A stretch of DNA of 6,228 bases from Nitrososphaerales archaeon TH5895 (GCA_014523695.1 JAATVS010000501.1:1-6228); one strand, 5' to 3'; numbered from the stretch's first letter, positions 1 to 4,397 are shown. Translations and numbers: made by a program. The notes: a model not told the origin generated them from the sequence alone.

Positions 1-38
1 ATTCATGTGGATTTGATGGGTACGATGCTGAACTACTT

Positions 39-362
39 ATGAATGAAACCAAGAAACTAAGGGAATTAATTACAAAAAGAGGAACACTTGAAATTCTTAT
101 CCCTCTTTGCTGTACTACAAACCCTGTACGCTACATAAAGTTCAGGAATTCACTGAAAGGATTCAGCAGTAAGACATTAGCCATAAGACTAAAACAACTT
201 GAAAGAAATGAAATCCTTGAGAGGAGAGCCTATAAAGAGATACCCCCTAGAGTAGAGTACCGTCTTACCAACAAAGGACAGGAGCTCGTTGAATCAGTTG
301 TTGATCTTTTGCAATGGATGCGTAAATGGTCTCGATCTAACTCTAAAAAAGTAGGGCTATGA
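39..362 (+). CDS. HxlR-family winged-helix transcriptional regulator (5' end uncertain)
   Basis: DNA-binding regulator of the HxlR/MarR-like winged-helix class, probably dimeric and cytoplasmic. Family hallmarks read in order: a helix with LEILIPL (about 17-23), RYIKFRNSLKGFSSKTLAIR as helix-turn-helix and recognition helix (31-50), LKQLERNEILER before the wing, then the very typical wing sequence EIPPRVEYRLTNKGQEL (67-83) and a C-terminal dimerisation helix ending LLQWMRKW. The 107-residue length is normal for the family. The ATG at 39 is the first start in the window, but the same frame stays open to the left edge and reads plausibly (CGFDGYDAELL just before the Met), so the true start may lie outside and the gene may be cut. 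Two cysteines (C24, C25) lie in the first helix, so redox sensing is possible but unproven. Its target and ligand cannot be told from here. Confidence 0.88.
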   Translation: MNETKKLRELITKRGTLEILIPLCCTTNPVRYIKFRNSLKGFSSKTLAIRLKQLERNEILERRAYKEIPPRVEYRLTNKGQELVESVVDLLQWMRKWSRSNSKKVGL

Positions 363-585
363 AAGTAGAAAATTGATGCTTTGTTGCATGACTCGTCACC
401 AGCTCATTCGAAGAATATGAGACAAGGCGTCGAGAATAGAACCATGTTTATGATTCCATCTGCAAGGCTGTAGCAATTATCATGGAATTTTCTGTCTGTA
501 GAAAAGCTCTCTCTCCCTTGTTTTTGCTGAATGAAATAAATTCGTGTCAGTGAAGGCCACATTAAAATGATCTATACACTAGATC
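363..585. other. Intergenic stretch, no gene seen
   Basis: About 220 bases between the HxlR stop and a TATA box. Stops are frequent in the frames I read, and I see no tRNA-like fold or repeat. It may hold the 3' untranslated region of the regulator, but no clear T-run terminator is visible on the plus strand. Confidence 0.4.
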
Positions 586-593
586 TTATAAAG
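586..593 (+). promoter_or_regulatory. Candidate archaeal TATA box
   Basis: TTATAAAG is a near-consensus archaeal TATA box. About 25 bases downstream would put a transcription start near 615, just before an ATG at 622. It could serve the small ORF at 622-759, or drive a transcript running antisense into the 3' end of the secreted-protein gene on the other strand. Confidence 0.4.
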
Positions 594-621
594 TAGAACA
601 ATTTTATTGAACGGGAACAAT

Positions 622-759
622 ATGAATGCATTCTTTGCTGTTGATTTCAAAGAGCGTACTGAAAACTCTAAACTATCTGAGAAAAAAATAAAAATAGAGG
701 ATCTACGTACTATTTTATTTGTTAGTCGTCTCCGCCTTGTTGGAATGATGCAGTACTGA
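622..759 (+). CDS. Possible 45-residue ORF, product unknown
   Basis: ATG at 622 to TGA at 757-759. It begins MNAFFAVDFKERTENSKLSE and then turns lysine-rich. I recognise no family. In its favour are an ATG about 30 bases after a good TATA box and an amphipathic-looking start. Against it, the last 13 codons overlap the 3' end of the opposite-strand gene (722-973), the middle is a low-complexity A-rich run that doubles as the terminator of that gene, and no homologue comes to mind. It may be a real microprotein, an antisense transcript with no coding role, or chance. Confidence 0.2.
   Translation: MNAFFAVDFKERTENSKLSEKKIKIEDLRTILFVSRLRLVGMMQY
682..694 (-). terminator. T-rich terminator of the 722-973 gene
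   Basis: On the minus strand this reads as T5, A, T7, starting about 28 bases after the TAA stop. Archaeal intrinsic termination needs only such T-runs. The paralogue at 1356-1595 has a T8 run in a similar place, which supports the assignment. Confidence 0.55.
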
Positions 760-973
760 CTGCGTTTTCATCGCCTTGAATTTGGGATGCACTATTTGAG
801 CATAACACATTCAACGGCAATTTTCCATTTCCACAAGCGTTTGCCTGTGAAAGTGCCTGATTCTTCTCATATTTCTTTTTTCCGTCAGCAAAAGCACTGT
901 CTGTTGCAAAAGCTGTTGCTCCAATGAGCATTATTGCCATTGCTGCTACAACTACAAGATACTTGGTGTTCAT
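722..973 (-). CDS. Small secreted two-cysteine protein (paralogue A)
   Basis: 83-residue exported protein of unknown function. Residues 1-29 form a signal peptide: MNTKYL, then a hydrophobic core VVVAAMAIMLIGATAF and a cleavage-like ATDSAFA before D30. The short mature part has a lysine patch (GKKKYEK), then NQALSQANACGNG (38-50), LPLNVLCSN and SASQIQGDEN (61-70), ending in a polar FQQGGDD tail. C47 and C58 are 11 apart and could form a disulfide. An upstream in-frame GTG at 997 would add eight residues, but the ATG at 973 is preferred: it aligns exactly with the start of paralogue B (MNTKYL against MNIKYV, both preceded by CAGAAAT-type sequence), and the conserved leader then falls wholly upstream. 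It has its own promoter and T-run, so it is probably monocistronic. It is likely a cell-surface or secreted factor; its role is unknown. Confidence 0.8.
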   Translation of the reverse strand: MNTKYLVVVAAMAIMLIGATAFATDSAFADGKKKYEKNQALSQANACGNGKLPLNVLCSNSASQIQGDENAVSTASFQQGGDD

Positions 974-1002
974 ATTTCTGATACCTATGACGATCACCTT
1001 GG

Positions 1003-1057
1003 TTATTTACATTAAGCAAATTCGTGCGCTCTCATTAATCTGATAAATATTCTATTA
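1003..1057 (-). promoter_or_regulatory. Promoter and conserved leader of paralogue A
   Basis: By eye, 48 of 55 positions match the block at 1623-1677 with no gap. On the minus strand a TATA-like AATATTTATC lies at about 1042-1051. A start of transcription some 25 bases on falls near 1021, at the head of a very conserved leader segment, GAATTTGCTTAA (1012-1023), followed by TGTAAATAA. The leader would be about 48 bases. An AAGGTGAT motif at 993-1000 resembles a Shine-Dalgarno site but is some 20 bases from the ATG. Confidence 0.6.
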
Positions 1058-1060
1058 AAA

Positions 1061-1304
1061 ACAGTTAGGGGATATATATTATATGTTACATAACTTAACT
1101 GCATTTCTACTACAAAAGAATGATCGCAAAATGAGATATTACCAATGAAAGGAGTAGATGTTGGGGGGGAAGGAAGTACGATCCGGCCTAGTACCAGAAC
1201 TTCATTTTGTCATATTTACTACTGTGTTATTGAGTTATATCAACTTGTTTGGATGAGTATAAGAATAGATTAGGAACTACCACTACTGCTCCGACAATGA
1301 CGAT
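1061..1304. other. Intergenic stretch, no convincing gene
   Basis: Between the promoter of paralogue A and the terminator of paralogue B. It holds an AT-rich GATATATATTATATG (1072-1086), a G7 run near 1162, and a 42-codon plus-strand ORF from ATG 1145 (starting MKGVDVGGEG) that looks like chance: unusual composition, no recognised motif and no clear promoter. No RNA gene seen. Confidence 0.4.
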
Positions 1305-1312
1305 AAAAAAAA
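1305..1312 (-). terminator. T8 terminator of the 1356-1595 gene
   Basis: A run of eight T on the minus strand about 43 bases beyond the TGA stop of paralogue B. It is placed like the T-rich tract after paralogue A and is consistent with archaeal intrinsic termination. Confidence 0.5.
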
Positions 1313-1355
1313 GTTAAGAATCGAATAAACTGGATTATGGTTCTTCGTGGCTACT

Positions 1356-1595
1356 TCATGGGAATGTTTGTGCAGTAGCTAAGTCTACGATGTTCTCGTC
1401 GCCTTGGACTTGCGATGCACTGTTCTGGCATCCGACATTCTCTGGCAAGAATCCATTGCCACAGTCATTTACTTGTGATAACGCTTGGTTCTTACTCTTG
1501 TATTTGGTTGCGAAAGCACTATCAGCGGTTATTGTCGTTGTTGCTACTAATGTTGCTGCTATGACTGCTATTATTGCTACATATTTGATGTTCAT
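1356..1595 (-). CDS. Small secreted two-cysteine protein (paralogue B)
   Basis: 79-residue exported protein, clearly a paralogue of the 722-973 product. The signal peptide is MNIKYVAIIAVIAATLVATT with TADSAFA before the likely cleavage at about residue 29. The mature part is only about 50 residues: KSKNQALSQVNDCGNG (33-48), FLPENVGCQN, SASQVQGDENIV (59-70), and a tail ending AQTFP. Shared with A are NQALSQxNxCGNG, LPxNV, CxNSASQ and QGDEN, and the cysteines are again 11 apart (C45, C56). The tail differs (TAQTFP against FQQGGDD). No catalytic motif is visible. The two SQV-x-x-D-x-x-N-like segments about 22 residues apart loosely recall curlin-type repeats, so a structural or adhesive role is conceivable. 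Own promoter upstream (1623-1677) and T8 run downstream. Confidence 0.82.
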   Translation of the reverse strand: MNIKYVAIIAVIAATLVATTTITADSAFATKYKSKNQALSQVNDCGNGFLPENVGCQNSASQVQGDENIVDLATAQTFP

Positions 1596-1622
1596 TTCTG
1601 ATAAATGAGGCGGGCATTTTGT

Positions 1623-1677
1623 TTATTTACGTTAAGCAAATTCAGACCCTCTCTTTAATCTGATAATTATTCTATTA
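1623..1677 (-). promoter_or_regulatory. Promoter and conserved leader of paralogue B
   Basis: Partner of the block at 1003-1057. On the minus strand the TATA-like AATAATTATC lies at about 1662-1671, and the leader element GAATTTGCTTAA (1632-1643) starts near the predicted transcription start, about 46 bases before the ATG. The bases between this block and the ATG have diverged from copy A, so the block is more conserved than its surroundings, suggesting it is functional as well as duplicated. Confidence 0.6.
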
Positions 1678-1705
1678 GATGTGCTGGGAAATTAGCGCAT
1701 CTAAT
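1674..1705. promoter_or_regulatory. Strong hairpin/palindrome between divergent genes
   Basis: ATTAGATGTGCT (1674-1685) pairs with AGCGCATCTAAT (1694-1705): 11 Watson-Crick pairs plus one G-T, with an 8-base loop. It overlaps the upstream edge of the paralogue B promoter block and lies about 120 bases before the methyltransferase. Copy A has no such element. It could be an operator for a dimeric regulator or a barrier between the two divergent units; there is no T-run on either side to call it a terminator. Confidence 0.5.
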
Positions 1706-1826
1706 ACATATTAAAGAAATTCTGTTACCAATGGATTTTGACCCAACGTAGCCCTGCCACGATACAACACAGTTTAGAATCTAGACTACCGCTGCCGAAG
1801 CCACTACAGCACAATACATATACAAC

Positions 1827-2489
1827 TTGGAACAAACTTTTACTCGTAATATTGTGACCAATAATGATTCTAGAGGTTTTCCAGATTGGGAGAGTCTATA
1901 TGACAACCAGCAAGTTGAAACTATGCCTTGGTATAGTGAGAAACTCGACCCAGACTTAAACGAAGAGATATCTAATGGAAAGCTCTCAGTAAAAGGAAGG
2001 TTTCTTGACCTTGGTACAGGGCCTGCAACTCAAGCAGTGCAAGTGGCTAAACAAGGGTTCACAGTAACGGGTTCTGATATTTCTAAATCTGCTATCTATC
2101 GGGCGATGAAAGTTTATGCGAATGAACCAAATATCATCTTCATTGTTGATAACATATTAGATTCTAGGATCAAGGATGATGAATATGACTATATCTTTGA
2201 CCGCGGATGTTTCCATGTTTTCCAGCCTGTAGACAGACCAAGATACGTCCGGGAGATTAAAAGAATCCTTAAAAAGGATGGGATGCTATTTCTGAAATGC
2301 TTTAGTACCAAAGAGAAGAGAGATGATGGTCCATATAGATTTTCTAAGAAGCAATTAAGTAAAACTTTCGAAAATGAAGAGTTCAAGATTGAGAGAATAA
2401 AAGAGACGGTGTATCAGGGTACTTTGGATCCGCTGCCAAAGGCCCTATTCGTTGTGCTAACAAATCATAAATCCATAACAAGTCAATGA
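1827..2489 (+). CDS. Class I SAM-dependent methyltransferase
   Basis: 220-residue cytoplasmic enzyme with the Rossmann-like fold that moves a methyl group from S-adenosylmethionine; acceptor unknown. Motif I is FLDLGTGPATQA (59-70), followed by an acidic residue at the end of strand 2 (GSDIS, D84) for the ribose hydroxyls, D108 in VDNIL near the adenine site, motif IV-like YDYIFDRGCFH (120-130), and strand 5 DGMLFLKCF (151-159). The N-terminal DWESLYDNQ...MPWY and the DRGCFH segment are of the kind seen in thiopurine-methyltransferase/TehB-like branches, so a small-molecule or detoxification substrate is plausible, but this is inference. The start is TTG at 1827: the frame is open back to a TAG at 1782 with no other usual start, and the DWESLY region should be kept. 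It stands alone, divergent from the secreted-protein gene. Confidence 0.88.
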   Translation: MEQTFTRNIVTNNDSRGFPDWESLYDNQQVETMPWYSEKLDPDLNEEISNGKLSVKGRFLDLGTGPATQAVQVAKQGFTVTGSDISKSAIYRAMKVYANEPNIIFIVDNILDSRIKDDEYDYIFDRGCFHVFQPVDRPRYVREIKRILKKDGMLFLKCFSTKEKRDDGPYRFSKKQLSKTFENEEFKIERIKETVYQGTLDPLPKALFVVLTNHKSITSQ

Positions 2490-2492
2490 AAT

Positions 2493-2517
2493 GCATAAAC
2501 AATTCATAATTTTATGC
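2493..2517 (+). other. Hairpin just after the methyltransferase stop
   Basis: GCATAAA (2493-2499) pairs with TTTATGC (2511-2517) around an 11-base loop, four bases after the stop codon. There is no long T-run, so it may protect a 3' end or be chance in AT-rich DNA. Confidence 0.3.
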
Positions 2518-2583
2518 GCATTCTATAGACATTGCATGTTAAAATAATCATACCTTATGATTTTATCATTCACTAGGTACCTA

Positions 2584-2591
2584 CTATAATA
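2584..2591 (+). promoter_or_regulatory. Possible TATA box of the zinc-ribbon gene
   Basis: CTATAATA lies about 40 bases before the ATG at 2628, which would give a leader of about 15 bases. The motif is AT-rich and weak, so this is only a candidate. Confidence 0.28.
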
Positions 2592-2627
2592 AGGGCTGAC
2601 ACCATATCGTATCAATACTCATATTAG

Positions 2628-2867
2628 ATGTATTGCAAAGGTATATGTGTTAGACACAAAGCTGGAAGGGCCAAACTCAAGTTAGGAAGGTATGAAAGTG
2701 GACAGAAGAGATGCCAGGTTTGCCAGATATTCATAAAATGGGGAGGGGGTATTTGGTGTCCCTGTTGTAGCCATAAATTAAGATCGAATCCAAGAAATAT
2801 AAAATTCAGGCACAAACATTTGCTGGCAAAAAGGAAGCTAATAGCAAATTCTGTACAAAAGCTTTAG
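2628..2867 (+). CDS. Small zinc-ribbon-like protein (thaumarchaeal conserved hypothetical)
   Basis: 79-residue basic protein. It has seven cysteines: C3 and C7 in MYCKGICVRHKA, C29 and C32 in a CxxC (KRCQVCQIFIKW), and C44, C46, C47 in IWCPCC. The two CxxC pairs 12 residues apart form a likely single zinc ribbon. The C-terminal third is rich in Lys/Arg (RSNPRNIKFRHKH...LAKRK), so nucleic-acid binding is plausible. From memory, proteins starting with this MxCKGICVR pattern and a GQKRCQxCxIFIKW core are widespread conserved hypotheticals in ammonia-oxidising archaea; no function is known to me. The ATG at 2628 keeps the conserved N-terminal cysteines. Homologues as I recall them tend to end soon after the basic stretch, so the last dozen residues may be a local extension. 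No operon partner. Confidence 0.75.
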   Translation: MYCKGICVRHKAGRAKLKLGRYESGQKRCQVCQIFIKWGGGIWCPCCSHKLRSNPRNIKFRHKHLLAKRKLIANSVQKL

Positions 2868-2944
2868 TCATAACCCAATAGCTCATACCCGACATGCCAG
2901 AACTGCATATCACTCGCATATATTCCCTTAATGCAATTGAGTAA

Positions 2945-3361
2945 TTAGAATTTGGAATCTAAAATCTTGAGAGCTTCCAGAGCGTTCTTTTTCCTTATCT
3001 TTTATCTGGAGCATGACATCAAAATCTAAACCTTCTGTTTCCTTCAAGAATTTCTTAAATGCAGTCCCATCAATGCTTTAAGCATGATTGCCCTTTCTTC
3101 CCTTGATGTTTTTTCATCATTTCCTACATGTGGACTACTATAATCAACAATCGGCAACCCATCCCTATTCTGATTCCATGTCAACGTGGCCGGTCTAAGT
3201 GCGAGCCTGAGTGACTCATCATTAGATAACAACTGATGATGAAAACTATCCAAGACGATCGGGATGTTTATTCGGCGACTAAATTCAATGCAATCCTTCA
3301 GATAATAGAGATGGTCATCATTCTCTATAACAAGAGCATACCTATGCAACGCTTAATTAGT
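2945..3361 (-). pseudogene. uvsE: uvsE (UV damage endonuclease) C-terminal remnant, broken
   Basis: UvsE/UVDE is a TIM-barrel metal endonuclease that nicks DNA 5' to UV lesions. Minus-strand reading from about 3349 gives ALVIENDDHLYYLKDC, RINIPIVLDSFHHQLL and GLPIVDYSSPHVG, which match the family's metal-site motifs (ENDD, D-x-x-HH, DYSS). At about 3100 a frameshift leads to GRKGNHA, a TAA where a Glu codon is expected (the family reads RKGKHAESID), then SIDGTAFKKFLKETEGLDFD and VMLQIKDKEK. A second frameshift near 2980-2990 restores NALEALKILDSKF and a natural stop at 2945. At the 5' side LIKR in another frame (about 3350-3361) suggests a third shift. Roughly the first half to two thirds of a normal protein of about 300 residues is missing. 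The apparent 101-codon ORF from a TTG is therefore not a gene. Decay seems recent because the residue matches are still clear. Confidence 0.85.
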
Positions 3362-3480
3362 CCAGACTGCTGGTAGTTCTTGTTTTTTATACAGGTAGCG
3401 GCTACGGCAAGAAGTCTGATGAGGACATAGTTAATGAATACCTTGATTCAATAGTCAGAAAAACAGTTCTCATCGACTGA
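3361..3480 (+). pseudogene. Short unidentified coding remnant
   Basis: An open plus-strand frame of 39 codons between TAG (3358-3360) and TGA (3478-3480). It reads SRLLVVLVFYTGSGYGKKSD and then a charged helix (EDIVNEYLDSIVRKTVLID), with protein-like composition. It has no start codon where one would be needed and abuts the broken uvsE. Its last bases overlap the end of the dehydrogenase remnant on the other strand. I do not recognise the family. It is probably the 3' end of a lost gene, but may be chance. Confidence 0.3.
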
Positions 3481-3814
3481 CTCCTCCCCTTTCAACTAAC
3501 AATGTGTGACTTAGGATAAAGGATGTCCTGTCAGACAATAACCAAGCTAGTGCATTAGCAATCTCTTGCGGATCTGCTATGCGTCCTATTGGGTGCATCA
3601 ACTTTAGTGATTCTACAAGCGGCTACTTATCTTGAGTTGCTCGTTTATGTCCCATTCTTTGTGGCTGTGTATCAACCGTACCCGGAGCAATAGCATTTGT
3701 TTTGATTCTAGATTTTGCATACTCTATTGCAGCAAATTTGGTCAGGCCAAACACAGCATGGTTGCTTGCGTATTGGGATATTGTAGGACTGGATAAGGAG
3801 ACTAGAGTGCGCAA
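3470..3814 (-). pseudogene. Short-chain dehydrogenase/reductase (SDR) C-terminal remnant with in-frame TAG
   Basis: Minus-strand frame reading SSPTISQYASNHAVFGLTKF, AAIEYAKSRIKTNAIAPGTV and DTQPQRMGHKRATQDK, then TAG (3623-3625), then in the same frame PLVESLKLMHPIGRIADPQE, IANALAWLLSDRTSFILSHT and LLVERGGVSR, TGA. This is the second half of a classical SDR: active-site helix, NAxxPGxxDT, HPIGRIAxPxEIA and the final HTLLVxxGG. The NAD(P)-binding TGxxxGxG half is absent. The catalytic YxxxK is spoiled: the family's Y-x-A-S-K reads Q-Y-A-S-N, so both Tyr and Lys positions are changed. The family's final TGHTLLVDGG reads LSHTLLVERGG. Lost N-terminus, mutated active site and a stop codon together make this a dead gene. 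The TTG at 3814 is not a real start. Confidence 0.85.
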
Positions 3815-4025
3815 ATTAAAGGAATTAAGAGATCTTGGAATAAAGTTCTAGGCTAGGCTAGTCTCAAAATTGATAATTGACACAACCATTAAAAATAGTA
3901 TTGACCAAGGATCACTACTTGTAAACTGGACATCAGGTCATATGCACATTGGTGACGGTGGGACTATGGCGCTCATTGCTGTTTTCCTTAACAGACACCA
4001 TTTGTCTACCGTCACCTATCCTTGA
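3783..4025 (+). pseudogene. Unidentified coding remnant with one internal TAG
   Basis: One plus-strand frame, 81 codons with a single stop inside (TAG 3849-3851), reads VGLDKETRVRKLKELRDLGI then KF, stop, then ARLVSKLIIDTTIKNSIDQG, SLLVNWTSGHMHIGDGGTMA and LIAVFLNRHHL, ending in TGA at 4023-4025. Composition and helix pattern look like former protein, and the frame holds on both sides of the stop. The WTSGH...GDGGT...LIAV stretch faintly recalls the SGHT region near the C-terminus of alkaline-phosphatase-superfamily enzymes, but I cannot assign it. Its first codons overlap the opposite-strand SDR remnant, so the breakpoint between the two lies near 3780-3815. Confidence 0.42.
3951..4016. repeat. 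Perfect 9-bp inverted repeat inside the remnant
   Basis: GGTGACGGT (3951-3959) and ACCGTCACC (4008-4016) are exact reverse complements, 48 bases apart. They fall within the unidentified plus-strand remnant, so they may be coincidental codon choice or ends of a small insertion. Confidence 0.35.
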
Positions 4026-4072
4026 CCATAATCTGAATAACCCATATTAGTCACTTGTACGTTACCATAAGT

Positions 4073-4105
4073 AGAATAGACCAGGTCACCGTGTAGGGCT
4101 ATTCT
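4073..4105. repeat. Stem-loop, 9 of 10 paired
   Basis: AGAATAGACC (4073-4082) faces GGGCTATTCT (4096-4105) with one A/G mismatch and a 13-base loop. It is the first of several inverted repeats in the ORF-free stretch 4026-4397. Bases 4106-4197 show nothing further beyond a weak 6-bp repeat around 4110-4128. Confidence 0.4.
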
Positions 4106-4197
4106 GGTATTTTAGAAATGAAATACTCTGAAAAAGCAAACAAGAATCGCTGTGGCCAATAATGTTTATCTATTATCCATACAGAGTAATAGTTGTA

Positions 4198-4219
4198 GCA
4201 CTTATTCTGTAATAAGTGC
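4198..4219. repeat. Perfect 9-bp hairpin with 4-base loop
   Basis: GCACTTATT, loop CTGT, AATAAGTGC. It would be stable in RNA or extruded DNA and is followed at once by a 12-bp palindrome sharing its last two bases. Confidence 0.55.
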
Positions 4220-4229
4220 GTGTACACGC
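4218..4229. repeat. Perfect 12-bp palindrome
   Basis: GCGTGTACACGC is its own reverse complement. A GC-rich palindrome in AT-rich DNA is a plausible site for a dimeric DNA-binding protein. It overlaps the foot of the preceding hairpin. Confidence 0.5.
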
Positions 4230-4243
4230 GACGCAAATATACC

Positions 4244-4309
4244 TCACACACCGTCTATCGACTATAGTAATGGGGCAGGAGTTCGGAAAGGTTTACGTTA
4301 GGTGTGTGA
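4244..4309. repeat. 9-bp inverted repeat interleaved with the next stem
   Basis: TCACACACC (4244-4252) pairs with GGTGTGTGA (4301-4309). The right arm lies in the loop of the 4274-4352 stem while the left arm lies outside it, which is the order required for an H-type pseudoknot if the region is transcribed. Confidence 0.45.
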
Positions 4310-4362
4310 TGCTATGTGATTCATTTTGTAAAATTCCATACGAACTCCTGCCTTACAGATAG
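4262..4362. ncRNA. Long imperfect stem-loop; candidate structured RNA or miniature element
   Basis: The core is a perfect 12-bp stem, GGCAGGAGTTCG (4274-4285) with CGAACTCCTGCC (4341-4352). Outside it CTAT and GTAA (4262-4270) find partners TTAC and ATAG (4353-4362) with small bulges. Inside it TTTAC (4292-4296) pairs with GTAAA (4328-4332) and GGAA with TTCC. Together with the interleaved TCACACACC stem and the hairpin at 4198-4219 this makes about 165 bases of dense pairing with no ORF. It does not show the RNase P or SRP RNA signatures I know. Alternatives are a MITE-like element with these inverted repeats as ends (no clear target duplication seen) or a DNA regulatory region. Strand is unknown. 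Confidence 0.35.
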
Positions 4363-4366
4363 AAGG

Positions 4367-4382
4367 CTTAATTAAATAATAT
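4367..4382 (+). promoter_or_regulatory. TATA-like promoter of the small membrane protein
   Basis: CTTAATTAAATAATAT is AT-only after its first base and centred about 23-25 bases before the TTG at 4398. That spacing suits a nearly leaderless archaeal transcript. It follows directly on the long stem-loop. Confidence 0.4.
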
Positions 4383-4397
4383 GGGCTGTTCAGAGTA

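Noticed and set aside
974..997. GTG start at 997 for paralogue A, adding eight residues
   Set aside because: The ATG at 973 aligns with the start of paralogue B; the GTG is part of a Shine-Dalgarno-like AAGGTGAT and would put extra residues before the signal peptide.
1145..1273. 42-codon plus-strand ORF starting MKGVDVGGEG
   Set aside because: Crosses a G7 run, has no recognised motif and no clear promoter; best explained as chance.
1390..1608. 72-codon plus-strand ORF
   Set aside because: It is the exact antisense of the secreted paralogue B, which has a signal peptide, a paralogue and a promoter; this frame has none.
2189..2386. 65-codon minus-strand ORF
   Set aside because: Antisense shadow of the methyltransferase, which has clear family motifs on the plus strand.
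2624..2815. 63-codon minus-strand ORF
   Set aside because: Antisense of the zinc-ribbon-like gene, whose cysteine pattern is recognisable on the plus strand.
3623..3625. TAG read as pyrrolysine within the SDR frame
   Set aside because: The gene also lacks its N-terminal half and its catalytic residues, so a nonsense mutation in a pseudogene is simpler.
4244..4362. tRNA, RNase P or SRP RNA in the structured region
   Set aside because: No T-loop or anticodon arrangement and none of the conserved RNase P or SRP core motifs that I know; left as an unnamed structure.
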